Of a stretch of 38,239 nucleotides of DNA, positions 25,839-34,509 are shown piece after piece; the first letter of the stretch is position 1, and every line of letters begins with the position of its first letter. The translations under genes and the position numbers were made by a program. The notes below the pieces were generated by a model. That model did no database searches. It was not told the origin of the DNA and was given only the letters and a program-made list of their open reading frames with translations. Source of the DNA: Lachnospiraceae bacterium (GTDB lineage Bacteria > Bacillota > Clostridia > Lachnospirales > Lachnospiraceae); assembly GCA_024690825.1 (NCBI GenBank), contig JAILOK010000004.1, positions 1 through 38,239 of the forward strand. Direction: 5' to 3'.

Positions 25839-27256
25839 AATTTGTCCTTCCGGGGAAAGTCAACCTAATAATAAAAACCTTAAAGAACGCAGGCTTCGAG
25901 GCATATGCCGTCGGAGGCTGCGTTCGTGATCTTTTGTTAAAAAGAGAGCCTAACGACTGGGACATCACCACAAATGCCAGGCCTGAAGAGGTAAAATCTC
26001 TTTTCAGGAGGACATTTGACACAGGAATAAAACATGGAACGGTTACGGTGATCCAGGGAAAAGAGCATTTTGAAGTTACAACTTATCGTATAGACGGGAC
26101 TTACGGGGACAACAGACATCCGGATGAAGTGATCTTTACAAGAAGTCTTAAAGAGGATCTGAAAAGAAGAGATTTTACAATAAATGCCCTTGCCTATAAT
26201 GAGGAAGAAGGCCTTATAGATGAATTTAACGGCAGGGAGGATCTGCTAAGCGGTATGATAAAGGCTGTGGGAGATCCAAAGGAAAGGTTTAATGAGGATG
26301 CCTTAAGAATACTGAGGTCTTTCCGTTTTGCTGCGCAGCTTGGATTTACGATAGAAGAAAAAACTCTGAAAGCGGCAGGTGAACTGGCCGGGAATCTGAA
26401 AAGCATTTCTGCCGAGCGGATATATGAGGAGTTTACTAAACTCATATGTTCCCCTCATCCCGAGATCCTGAGGGATATGTACGAGACGGGGATCACTTCA
26501 GTGATCCTTCCCGAGTTTGATGTATGCATGAGAACGGATCAGAAAAACAAGCATCATCTTTATAATGTAGGTGAGCATACCATAAGAGCCCTTATGGCAG
26601 ATGCAGTCGATCCGCATACAATACCCCCGCAGTTTGTGACCGAAGAAGAGTGGAAGGATTTTCTCATCTCCTACGAAAGGATCAGAAACAGCGTTGGATA
26701 TGAGGAAAAAAATATTAAGAAAAAAATCAGATATGCCCTGCTCTTTCATGATATGGGAAAACCTTCCTGTATGACGGAAGATGAGGACGGGAGCAGGCAT
26801 TTTAAGGGACATGCCGAGGTTTCCGAAAAAATGGCAGTGGAAATCCTTCATCGTTTTCGTTCTGACAACGATACAACTTCAGCGGTACGCAATCTTGTCA
26901 GATTTCATGATCATCGTCCCGAGGCAAAAAAGCATCTGATCCGAAAGGCGATGAACAGGATCGGTGATGATTACAGACTTCTTTTTCCGATCAGAGTTGC
27001 CGACACACTGGCTCAGAGTTCTTACAGAAGACGGGAAAAACTTTCATATGAGAGGGAAGTCATGGAACTGTATATGGAAATAATCCGTGACAGAGAGTGT
27101 GTATCTTTGGTTGATCTTGCGGTGAACGGGTCAGATCTGATAAAGGCCGGCATCAGTCCCGGACCGGGTCTGGGAAAAAAACTCAATGAACTTTTGGAAT
27201 TGGTCCTGGAGGATCCGAAGTGCAACACAAAAGAGTATCTTTTATCAAGATTATAA
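25835..27256 (+). CDS. cca: CCA tRNA nucleotidyltransferase
   Basis: Adds or repairs the 3' CCA end of tRNAs. 473 residues, class II. Nucleotidyltransferase motif YAVGGCVRDLLL with DWDITTNA (DxD metal ligands), RRDFTINALAYN, RFNEDALRILRSFRFA, and SAERIYEEF. An HD domain (LLFHDMGKP, GHAEVSEKMA) near residues 300-390 suggests added phosphohydrolase activity, as in E. coli Cca, though activity is not shown. The ATG overlaps the ackA stop; the PEGA gene starts inside its 3' end. Confidence 0.95.
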   Translation: MKFVLPGKVNLIIKTLKNAGFEAYAVGGCVRDLLLKREPNDWDITTNARPEEVKSLFRRTFDTGIKHGTVTVIQGKEHFEVTTYRIDGTYGDNRHPDEVIFTRSLKEDLKRRDFTINALAYNEEEGLIDEFNGREDLLSGMIKAVGDPKERFNEDALRILRSFRFAAQLGFTIEEKTLKAAGELAGNLKSISAERIYEEFTKLICSPHPEILRDMYETGITSVILPEFDVCMRTDQKNKHHLYNVGEHTIRALMADAVDPHTIPPQFVTEEEWKDFLISYERIRNSVGYEEKNIKKKIRYALLFHDMGKPSCMTEDEDGSRHFKGHAEVSEKMAVEILHRFRSDNDTTSAVRNLVRFHDHRPEAKKHLIRKAMNRIGDDYRLLFPIRVADTLAQSSYRRREKLSYEREVMELYMEIIRDRECVSLVDLAVNGSDLIKAGISPGPGLGKKLNELLELVLEDPKCNTKEYLLSRL

Positions 27257-28629
27257 GTGTTTATATCATGCTCATTTTTGCCGTCTGCGGATGTGGGAAA
27301 ACGGCGGCAGATCCGGCATCCGGGGTTGTATCCGAAGATACGGAAGCAGAATCTCTGACTGACGGACTTTCCGCAACCGATACGGCGGTATATATTTCCC
27401 ATGATGAAGAAAACAGTACGATAAGGCTCTTAAATCCCGAAAATAACAAAGTTTATGAGGTCAATTATGACCGGCTTACGCAGATTTATGACAGATTCGG
27501 CAAGGTTTCGGTAATAGAGCTGTTTGATACCGGGATCATTGTTGATGTCGATATATCCGTGCATTCTAAAAATGTGACAAGGATTCAGCAGAGTCCCGAA
27601 GCCTTCATCAGGAGAAACATAGAAAGTTACAAGGTAAATGCAAACAGGGGAGTGCTGACCTTTGATGGCGAGAATTACAGGATAAGCACGGATACGCCGG
27701 TATTTAAAGGAGGGAAACGGCTTAAGCCCGCGGATATATCAGAGGGTGATACCATCACCGTCATGGGAATGGATAAGAATGTATACAGTATCATCATCAC
27801 CAGTGGAGACGGGCATGTCCGGCTTACGGGTACGGAATATTTCATAGGCGGCTGGGTGCAGATAGGAAGGGATATAATAAAACCCGTCACTGAAGAGATG
27901 ATAATCGATGTTCCGGAAGGTTCTTACGATATGGTGGTAACTTACAACGGACGGGGTGGTACAAAGCATATCGATATAGAACGCGGAAAGGAGATAACAG
28001 TAGATATCAGTGATCTCAAGGGAGAACTCATAAAATACGGAACCCTCGTTTTTACGATCCTGCCGGCTTCCGCGGATCCGAAGGTAAAGATAGACGGAGA
28101 GGAGATCGACTATCTTGAACCCAGGGAGCTGGAATATGGTGTATACAGGATAGAGGTAGAAGCCAGGGGATTCCTTCCGATCAGGGAAAATATAAGTGTA
28201 GGCCAGGACATGGCAAATATACAGATAGAACTCACAAAGACAGATGAAGACACGGATCAGAATGCCATAAAGGAAGATAATACACAGGCGCCCCCTGTAT
28301 CCTTAAATGCGCCGGTAAATAATGATGCAGCATCCTCATCTTCATCATCTGTCATGTCCTCTTCGTCCTCCTCTTCATCGTCTTCGTCTGCCTCAGGCAG
28401 TATTCCGACGACCACAAAGGGCAGGCTGTATATAGATTCACCGGAGGGTGCTGAGGTATATTATGACGGTTCCTACAAGGGAGTGGTTCCTACGGGCTTT
28501 TCAAAGACACCGGGGACTCATGTCATAACCTTAAGAAAAGACGGTTACAGGACCAAAACCTATACGGTGACATTTGATGATTCAACAGATGATGAAACAT
28601 ATTCTTTCACGGAACTTGCGGAAGAATGA
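27220..28629 (+). CDS. PEGA-domain lipoprotein
   Basis: 469 residues. N-terminal signal with lipobox-like V22-C23-G24-C25, so probably lipid-anchored outside the membrane at C25. An extracellular N-terminal beta-rich part (about 55-215, small protein-specific fold), then PEGA-like beta domains near 215-270 and 275-345 (LEPRELEYGVYRIEVEARGF), a Ser-rich linker (372-394) and a last PEGA domain at 401-469 (GRLYIDSPEGAEVYYDGSY). PEGA domains often occur in surface-exposed or wall-associated proteins. The GTG start is placed by GGAGG at 27208-27212 with 7 bases spacing, inside cca. Ligand and function unknown. Confidence 0.85.
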   Translation: MQHKRVSFIKIISVYIMLIFAVCGCGKTAADPASGVVSEDTEAESLTDGLSATDTAVYISHDEENSTIRLLNPENNKVYEVNYDRLTQIYDRFGKVSVIELFDTGIIVDVDISVHSKNVTRIQQSPEAFIRRNIESYKVNANRGVLTFDGENYRISTDTPVFKGGKRLKPADISEGDTITVMGMDKNVYSIIITSGDGHVRLTGTEYFIGGWVQIGRDIIKPVTEEMIIDVPEGSYDMVVTYNGRGGTKHIDIERGKEITVDISDLKGELIKYGTLVFTILPASADPKVKIDGEEIDYLEPRELEYGVYRIEVEARGFLPIRENISVGQDMANIQIELTKTDEDTDQNAIKEDNTQAPPVSLNAPVNNDAASSSSSSVMSSSSSSSSSSSASGSIPTTTKGRLYIDSPEGAEVYYDGSYKGVVPTGFSKTPGTHVITLRKDGYRTKTYTVTFDDSTDDETYSFTELAEE

Positions 28630-28644
28630 TATAAAGGAGCATAT

Positions 28645-29406
28645 ATGAGGTATATTTCATGGAATGTGAACGGCCTGAGGGCCTGTCTTGAAAAGGGATT
28701 TGCGGATTATTTTGAAAGCGCGGATGCAGATGCTTTCTGCCTTCAGGAGATAAAACTGCAGGAGGGACAGACAGACTTTGCTCCGGAAGGCTATGAATGT
28801 TTCTGGAACTATGCCGAAAAAAAGGGATATTCGGGAACAGCCATATTTTCAAAAAAGAAGCCCTTAAGTGTTTCCTACGGGATGGGGATTCCCGAACATG
28901 ATACGGAAGGACGGATTATCACGGCTGAATACGAAGATCATTTTCTTATCACCTGCTATACTCCGAATTCCAAACAGGATCTGTCAAGACTGTCCTACAG
29001 GATGGTATGGGAGGATGATCTGCGCGGATATATGAAGGAACTTGAAAAGAAAAAGCCTGTGATCCTGTGCGGAGACTTAAATGTAGCCCACGAAGAGATA
29101 GATCTGAAAAATCCCGGATCGAATCATCATAATGCAGGATTTACCGATGAGGAAAGAGAAAAGATGACGGTACTTCTTGACTCGGGATTCACGGATTCCT
29201 TCAGATATCTGTATCCTGATACGAGGGATGTTTATTCATGGTGGTCCTACAGATTCAATGCCAGACAGAAAAATGCCGGATGGCGTATTGATTATTTTAT
29301 TCTTTCGGATATACTTAAGAAACGGATAAAAGATGCGAAGATACATACGGATATAACGGGTTCGGATCACTGCCCGGTAGAATTGGAATTTGAGACAATA
29401 AACTGA
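28645..29406 (+). CDS. xth: Exodeoxyribonuclease III
   Basis: AP endonuclease and 3'-5' exonuclease of base-excision repair (ExoA/XthA family). 253 residues. N-terminal YISWNVNGLRACLEKG with active-site Asn, LQEIKLQ with metal-binding Glu, GDLNVAHEEIDL, and final GSDHCPVELEF with catalytic His. The Shine-Dalgarno AAGGAG at 28633 or so fits the ATG. No close promoter is visible, so it is probably read from the operon upstream. Confidence 0.96.
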   Translation: MRYISWNVNGLRACLEKGFADYFESADADAFCLQEIKLQEGQTDFAPEGYECFWNYAEKKGYSGTAIFSKKKPLSVSYGMGIPEHDTEGRIITAEYEDHFLITCYTPNSKQDLSRLSYRMVWEDDLRGYMKELEKKKPVILCGDLNVAHEEIDLKNPGSNHHNAGFTDEEREKMTVLLDSGFTDSFRYLYPDTRDVYSWWSYRFNARQKNAGWRIDYFILSDILKKRIKDAKIHTDITGSDHCPVELEFETIN

Positions 29407-29428
29407 GATTATCATAGGAGGAAGAAAA

Positions 29429-29626
29429 ATGGCTGAGATAACAAAGGATACAACGATAGGAGATGTGCTGAGGATCAAACCGAATGCGGTACCGCTTTTG
29501 ATGGAGATAGGCATGCACTGCATAGGTTGTCCGGCGTCTATGGGTGAGACCGTGGAGGAAGCCGCCATGGTGCACGGAATTGATTCAGATGATCTTGTAG
29601 CTCAGATGAATGCGATAGAGGATTGA
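29429..29626 (+). CDS. DUF1858 redox-disulfide domain protein
   Basis: 65 residues. Matches the short DUF1858 family, often called hybrid-cluster-protein-associated disulfide domain: N-terminal ITKDTTIGDVLRIKPNAVPLL, then a CxxC (MHCIGCPASMGETVEEAA) that is a likely redox or metal site. The start is placed by AGGAGG upstream. Followed by a ferredoxin gene with its own promoter. A redox partner role is plausible; the partner is not in this window. Confidence 0.88.
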   Translation: MAEITKDTTIGDVLRIKPNAVPLLMEIGMHCIGCPASMGETVEEAAMVHGIDSDDLVAQMNAIED

Positions 29627-29651
29627 ACAGTCGGAAGCAATGTAGTATAAT
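29623..29651 (+). promoter_or_regulatory. Sigma-A promoter for the ferredoxin gene
   Basis: TTGAAC (29623-29628), 17-base spacer, consensus TATAAT (29646-29651), overlapping the end of the DUF1858 gene. A start near 29658 gives a leader of about 27 bases with AGGAGG at 29671-29676. Confidence 0.8.
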
Positions 29652-29684
29652 TACAAGACATCATACAACAAGGAGGAAATTGTT

Positions 29685-29855
29685 ATGGCACATGTGATCA
29701 ATGATACATGCATCAGTTGTGGTTCCTGTGCAGCACAGTGTCCCGTGAACGCTATTTCTGAAGGAGACGGGAAGTATGTGATCGACGCAGCAGCATGTAT
29801 AGACTGCGGAGCATGCGAGGCAGGATGCCCCGTAGGCGCAATAGCTGCAGAATAA
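29685..29855 (+). CDS. 2[4Fe-4S] ferredoxin
   Basis: 56 residues, a clostridial-type low-potential electron carrier. Two CxxCxxCxxxCP motifs: C9, C12, C15, C19 and C38, C41, C44, C48, each followed by Pro. MAHVINDTCISCGSCAAQCP opens the protein; VGAIAAE closes it. Strong Shine-Dalgarno (AGGAGG, 8 bases from ATG) and its own consensus promoter predict high expression, as is usual for this carrier. Terminator follows. Confidence 0.96.
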   Translation: MAHVINDTCISCGSCAAQCPVNAISEGDGKYVIDAAACIDCGACEAGCPVGAIAAE

Positions 29856-29881
29856 TAACCGAAAATAGGAAATCAGACAGG

Positions 29882-29912
29882 ACAGGGGGACAGTTTAGTC
29901 CCTCTGTTTTGG
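29882..29912 (+). terminator. Terminator after the ferredoxin gene
   Basis: Left arm ACAGGGGGAC (29882-29891), loop AGTTTA, right arm GTCCCTCTGT (29898-29907) with one G-T pair, then T-rich. Lies between convergent genes; the minus-strand histidine kinase ends just beyond, so it may serve both. Confidence 0.8.
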
Positions 29913-29924
29913 TTTTAAACTGAT

Positions 29925-31343
29925 CTATTCATTATCAGAGATCTTCAATGTAAAGATAAATTCGCTCCCGACGCCTTCTGTTGAGATAACATTGATATTC
30001 TGGTTATGTGCCTGGATTATCTCCTTTGTGATCGCCAGACCCAGGCCGGTTCCTTTTTTATCCTTTCCTCTTGAAAGATCGGTCTTATAGAATCTGTCAA
30101 AAACAAGCTTTATCGAATCCTTGGGTATCCCTATCCCGCTGTCCTTTACCGAGATGAATGCCTTATCATTTTTTTCGGTGGTTTCGATCTTTATGATCGA
30201 ATTACTATGGGAAAATTTGATGGCATTGTCTATCAGATTATAGAGTACCTGTTTAATCTTATCTGCGTCGGCATTTACAAAGAGTTCGTGACCCGTCAGG
30301 ATAAGTTCGAAAGCGATCTTTTTCTTATTACACTGTACCTCAAAGGTTTCACAGGTCTGTTTTATCACCGAATTTATGTCAAAATCCGTGATAGTCAGGA
30401 TCATACCTTTTTCATTGAAAGAATTGAGTTCCAAAAGACCGTTTGTCAGTTTGGTGAGGCGCTCAGTCTCGTTAAGCACGATGGTCAGGTATTTTTCATG
30501 CAGTTCGGGTGGAATGGTTCCGTCGATCATCGCGGCAAGATAACCTCTGATGGAGGTCAAAGGAGACCGGAAATCATGGGAGATATTGGAAATGAATTTT
30601 TTCTGGTCATCCTCTGATCTGGCTATTTCCTGTGCCATGAAATTCAAAGTGCCCGAAAGATATCCCATCTCGTCATGCCTGTGTATCTCAAGCGGATATT
30701 CCATATTACCGCGCGCATATTCCTCCGCGGCTCGTATGGTCTTTCTTAACGGGTTATAGACGGCATGAGAAAACAGAATCAGTATCAGCAGGCTTAATAT
30801 AAAGATCGCAAGAAAAGTAATATAGGTTATATTCAGCAGTCTGTTTGAAAGATCGGATATTTCAGCCATCGGAGCATGCGCTATGACATAGCCCAGAATA
30901 GTATAGCGATATGTTATGGGATAAAAAACACTCAGGTGAGGTTCATCAAAAACTCCGTAGAAATCACCGGTCATATAATAAGTGCCTGAGGAAGCTGCAT
31001 CAAAGTCAGAAATATTAGACGAAGTCACGGACCCCTCATTATCACCGGAATAAAGGATCTGGCGTCCGTTTGTGTCAATGATCCGGATATCGCACCCGGA
31101 ATATCCGGCAGTTCTTGTAAGCTCCCTTAGTGCATCATCCCGTTCCTTCAGGGCTTTTCCGAGTTCCACTCCATAATCGGCAGCTATCAGCTGGCAGGTG
31201 GCATAAAGCCTCGAAGCCTCATTCTGGACAAGAAAACGCAGGATCATCCGGCTTGTAAGGGCAGAGATAAGTATGAATCCCAGAATACCGAAGATAAGGT
31301 AGGTAAGCAGGAATTTTAGGTAAAGAGTCTTGTGAAACTTCAT
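29925..31343 (-). CDS. Sensor histidine kinase, two-component system
   Basis: 472 residues. N-terminal membrane segment (about 9-31), extracellular sensor part (about 32-165), second membrane segment (about 168-192), HAMP-like linker, HisKA with phospho-acceptor H256 in ISHDFRSPLTSI, then HATPase with the N box YNLIDNAIKFS, DSGIGIP and GTGLGLAI. Pairs with the response regulator read just before it (start overlaps its stop by 4 bases). The signal is unknown; the short sensor domain has no motif I can name. Confidence 0.95.
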   Translation of the reverse strand: MKFHKTLYLKFLLTYLIFGILGFILISALTSRMILRFLVQNEASRLYATCQLIAADYGVELGKALKERDDALRELTRTAGYSGCDIRIIDTNGRQILYSGDNEGSVTSSNISDFDAASSGTYYMTGDFYGVFDEPHLSVFYPITYRYTILGYVIAHAPMAEISDLSNRLLNITYITFLAIFILSLLILILFSHAVYNPLRKTIRAAEEYARGNMEYPLEIHRHDEMGYLSGTLNFMAQEIARSEDDQKKFISNISHDFRSPLTSIRGYLAAMIDGTIPPELHEKYLTIVLNETERLTKLTNGLLELNSFNEKGMILTITDFDINSVIKQTCETFEVQCNKKKIAFELILTGHELFVNADADKIKQVLYNLIDNAIKFSHSNSIIKIETTEKNDKAFISVKDSGIGIPKDSIKLVFDRFYKTDLSRGKDKKGTGLGLAITKEIIQAHNQNINVISTEGVGSEFIFTLKISDNE

Positions 31344-32041
31344 AGTGTTTCGAATTTGTATCCGATACCCCAGACTGTGGAGATACGCCAGGATTCATGA
31401 TCCTTTATTTTTTCCCGCAGGCGCTTGATGTGTACATCTACAGTCCTTGTATCACCTATATATTCGTAACCCCATATATGATCTAAGAGCTGTTCTCTCG
31501 TAAAAACCTGATTTGGCGAGGAAGTAAGAAAAAATAACAGTTCCAGTTCTTTTGGGGGCATATCCACACTTTTTCCGAAATATGTTACGGAATAATTTGT
31601 CAGATTGATACAGAGATCGGGATATTCAACGACTTTTGCTGTCTGATCTTCCGTCTTTGCAGCCGGCTGCATGTTGTAGCGCCTCAACACAGCCTTTGCT
31701 CTGGCGATGAGCTCCTTTGAATCAAAGGGTTTTTCCATATAATCATCTGCTCCAAGCTCAAGACCGAGTACTTTGTCAAAAACTTCGCCTTTTGCGGAAA
31801 GCATGATGATGGGAACAGAGCTTTTTGACCTTATCTCCCGGCATACCTGATATCCGTCTATTCCGGGAAGCATCAGATCAAGCAGAATGATATCCGGCTT
31901 AAAGGTATCAAAAACGGAGAGAGCACTTTCACCATCGTTAACTATCTGTGTATTGAAACACTCCTTGGTGAAGTAAAGGGATATGAGCTCCGCTATATTC
32001 TGATCATCATCCACTATGAGAACCTTTTGTTTATCGACCAT
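31340..32041 (-). CDS. OmpR/PhoB-family response regulator
   Basis: 233 residues. Receiver domain with the acidic pair DDD at residues 11-13, phosphorylated Asp D55 in IILLDLMLPG, conserved switch residues around SAKGE and Lys in MEKPF; C-terminal winged-helix DNA-binding domain (ELELLFFLTSSPNQVFTREQ, then HIWGYEY and RTVDVHIKRLREKI). Reads just after mutS2 and just before the histidine kinase. Target genes are not visible from this window; the divergent HtrA-like gene is a candidate. Confidence 0.96.
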   Translation of the reverse strand: MVDKQKVLIVDDDQNIAELISLYFTKECFNTQIVNDGESALSVFDTFKPDIILLDLMLPGIDGYQVCREIRSKSSVPIIMLSAKGEVFDKVLGLELGADDYMEKPFDSKELIARAKAVLRRYNMQPAAKTEDQTAKVVEYPDLCINLTNYSVTYFGKSVDMPPKELELLFFLTSSPNQVFTREQLLDHIWGYEYIGDTRTVDVHIKRLREKIKDHESWRISTVWGIGYKFETL

Positions 32042-32043
32042 TA

Positions 32044-34401
32044 CTATTCCCCCTTAAACCGCACTATGGTGACACCGGCATCCCCTTCGCCGAATTGTCC
32101 GTTTCTGTATTCTTTCACATATTTTATATTTTTCAGGGCATCCTGTACCGCGCTTCGAAGAGCTCCCGTTCCTTTACCGTGAACTATGCGTACCTCGGGA
32201 AGATGCGATACATAGGCATCATCAAGATACTTTTTCATCATTTCAACTCCGTCAACCGTTGTCTGTCCGATTATGTTCAGCTCCGGAGAAATGGTCATTG
32301 CATGGCCTTTTGCGCCTCCCGGAGATCTCCTTTTTTTCCTGTCATAAGGATCCTTTATCACGGTTTCGTTAAGATCGGCACAGTTTGTACGATACTTTAT
32401 TATACCACAAAGTACGGTAAGATTACCTTTAATATCGGGTTTTGTGGCGACCGTACCCTTAAATCCGCTTGAGACGATCTCAACTTCCATGCCGATATAT
32501 ATCTTTGAAGGATCTATTCCGTCGGCCTTTTTTTCAACAGCCCTGTCGCTGTTTTTATCAATGGAAAGTCTTAAGCCTGCTCTGTCAGCTTCCATTTTTC
32601 TGATTGCTTCTTTGTCAACGGCGGTTCCGTATTTCTGGATGTTTCGCAGGACTTCATCGGATTCATCTTTTGCCTTTTGCAGGATGGATCTGGCTTCCTG
32701 TCTGGCTTCGCTTATTATCCTTTCCCTTTCCTTTTCAAGGTGTTCGTTCTTTTTGCGGAGACGGGAGGCGTTTTCCTCTGCTTCTGCTCTTTTTCTTTCG
32801 GATTCCGTTTTTATGTTTTCAAGTTCGATGCGTGCTTTTTCAAGCTTCCCGACTACATCTTCAAAGCCCCTGTCCTTTTCGTCCATTCTACGCTCGGCTT
32901 CTTCGATAACATAACCCGGAAGGCCGAGTTTTTTTGAAATGGCGAAAGCATTGCTTTTTCCCGGTACTCCGATCAGAAGGTGGTATGTCGGGGAAAGGGT
33001 TTCAACATCAAATTCTTCACAGGCATTTTCTATGCCGTCGGTATTCAGGGCGTATATCTTAAGTTCCGAGTAGTGGGTCGTGGCGATCGTACGGACCCCC
33101 CGAACATGAAGGAAGTTCAGTATGGACTGTGCCAGAGCGGCTCCTTCCTCGGGATCGGTCCCGGCGCCCAGTTCGTCAAAAAGGCAGAGAGAATCTTTTG
33201 TGTAAGAACGCAGGATACCGACTATATTCGTCATGTGAGAAGAAAAGGTGGACAGAGACTGCTCTATGGACTGTTCATCTCCGATATCGGCAAAGATCTC
33301 CGAAAAAAGGCCCAAAGTCGAATCATCCGCTGTCGGTATGAAAAGACCCGAAAGTCCCATAAGATGCAGAAGACCTACAGTTTTTAATGTTACAGTTTTT
33401 CCTCCTGTGTTTGGACCGGTGATCACAAGCTGGTCAAATTCCTTTCCGAGCCGGATATCTGTAGGGACTACTTTTTTTCTGTCAAGGAGAGGATGTCGGG
33501 CTTTTTTTAATTCGAAAGAAAGATCATCCGAATATTTGGGGCGCATGGCATTCATATCGGCTGCCAGCTTTGCTCTGGCAAAGATATGATCCAGCGAAGC
33601 TGCGATATCCAGATCGGCAGTGATCTCTTCGCTGTGCAGAGCCACTTTTGAAGAAAGATCTGCCAGGATCTGCTGAATCTCCTGTTTTTCGCTGATCTGA
33701 AGTTCGCGGATATCGTTGTTTCGTTTTACACATCCTTCCGGTTCTATGAAAAGGGTGGATCCGGTGGAGGAGGTATCATGCACCATGCCGGGCACCTGAT
33801 TTTTACATTCAGCCTTTACAGGTACGCAGAATCTCCCGTTTCTTAAAGTGATAACGGGATCCATGAGATAAGTGCGTAAAGAGCCGTTTATCATCGAGTT
33901 TAAGTCAGACCGTATACGGTCATTTGAGGTTCTGATCTTTCTTCTGATCTCCTTCAGTTTTGATGAAGCATCATCTGCTATCTCATCCTCTGAAATGATA
34001 CACTTTCTTATCTGTATGCAGATACCCGGAAGAGTACAGATGCATGAAAAAAGATCGGAAAGGCTGTCAACGGCCTCTTCTTTTCCATAATCGTAAAGAG
34101 AAGCAAAGCCTTCAAGAGAGGAGGCAATATCAAGAAGTTCAGATGTTGAAAGGATGAACTCCTGCTTTGTGCTGAGGATACATCTGCGGATATCCTTTAT
34201 CGAACCGAAAGAAGGAGCACCGTTTTTAAATATCCGGTTCAGCGCATCTTCATTTTCCTGCTGAAGCCGTTCAAGCTCCCGGATATCTTTCAGAGGAGCT
34301 GTATTTTTACAAAGATCTTTTGCTTCTCTGCCTGCAGCGAAGGAGATCAGCATGTCGAGAACTTTATCAAATTCGAGTTTTTTTAATACTTTTTCGTTCA
34401 T
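32044..34401 (-). CDS. mutS2: Endonuclease MutS2
   Basis: 785 residues, the same length as the Bacillus protein. MutS-type core: coiled parts, Walker A GPNTGGKT near residues 330-340, Walker B LCLFDELGAGTDPEEGAA, then a long Glu/Lys/Arg coiled coil, and a C-terminal Smr nuclease domain (RIVHGKGTGALR). MutS2 suppresses recombination and acts on collided ribosomes in Firmicutes. The usual Smr LDLxG motif reads LNIIG here. A longer frame starts at 34443 (MKFNTPLL), but MNEKVLKKLEFDKV at 34401 matches the family start; neither has a Shine-Dalgarno. First gene of the operon mutS2 - response regulator - histidine kinase. Confidence 0.93.
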   Translation of the reverse strand: MNEKVLKKLEFDKVLDMLISFAAGREAKDLCKNTAPLKDIRELERLQQENEDALNRIFKNGAPSFGSIKDIRRCILSTKQEFILSTSELLDIASSLEGFASLYDYGKEEAVDSLSDLFSCICTLPGICIQIRKCIISEDEIADDASSKLKEIRRKIRTSNDRIRSDLNSMINGSLRTYLMDPVITLRNGRFCVPVKAECKNQVPGMVHDTSSTGSTLFIEPEGCVKRNNDIRELQISEKQEIQQILADLSSKVALHSEEITADLDIAASLDHIFARAKLAADMNAMRPKYSDDLSFELKKARHPLLDRKKVVPTDIRLGKEFDQLVITGPNTGGKTVTLKTVGLLHLMGLSGLFIPTADDSTLGLFSEIFADIGDEQSIEQSLSTFSSHMTNIVGILRSYTKDSLCLFDELGAGTDPEEGAALAQSILNFLHVRGVRTIATTHYSELKIYALNTDGIENACEEFDVETLSPTYHLLIGVPGKSNAFAISKKLGLPGYVIEEAERRMDEKDRGFEDVVGKLEKARIELENIKTESERKRAEAEENASRLRKKNEHLEKERERIISEARQEARSILQKAKDESDEVLRNIQKYGTAVDKEAIRKMEADRAGLRLSIDKNSDRAVEKKADGIDPSKIYIGMEVEIVSSGFKGTVATKPDIKGNLTVLCGIIKYRTNCADLNETVIKDPYDRKKRRSPGGAKGHAMTISPELNIIGQTTVDGVEMMKKYLDDAYVSHLPEVRIVHGKGTGALRSAVQDALKNIKYVKEYRNGQFGEGDAGVTIVRFKGE

Positions 34402-34442
34402 AGCCGGTTCATACTTTTTTAACAAGGGAGTGTTAAACTTCA

Positions 34443-34471
34443 TTGATTATACGGTTATTATAAACTATAAT
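34443..34471 (+). promoter_or_regulatory. Sigma-A promoter for the HtrA-like gene
   Basis: TTGATT (34443-34448), 17-base spacer, consensus TATAAT (34466-34471). A start near 34478 gives a leader of about 30 bases. It interleaves with the mutS2 promoter region, so the two directions may compete. Confidence 0.6.
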
Positions 34472-34485
34472 AATACATTATTCAC
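34457..34485 (-). promoter_or_regulatory. Possible promoter for mutS2 and the two-component genes
   Basis: On the minus strand a TATAAT (34462-34457) with weak -35 GTGAAT (34485-34480) at 17-base spacing. Transcription would start near 34450, leaving about 50 bases before the preferred mutS2 start at 34401. A second TATAAT lies at 34451-34446. The region is very AT-rich, so chance matches are likely. Confidence 0.35.
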
Positions 34486-34509
34486 GAAAAAAAGTATTTT
34501 GAGGTGGAT

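Noticed and set aside
28333-28401. Ser-codon tract considered as a phase-variable microsatellite
   Set aside because: It mixes TCA, TCC, TCG and TCT codons, so there is no long pure repeat for slippage.
32444-32914. 156-codon plus-strand frame inside mutS2
   Set aside because: Ser/Phe-rich antisense of the mutS2 coiled-coil; the composition is explained by the Glu/Lys codons on the other strand.
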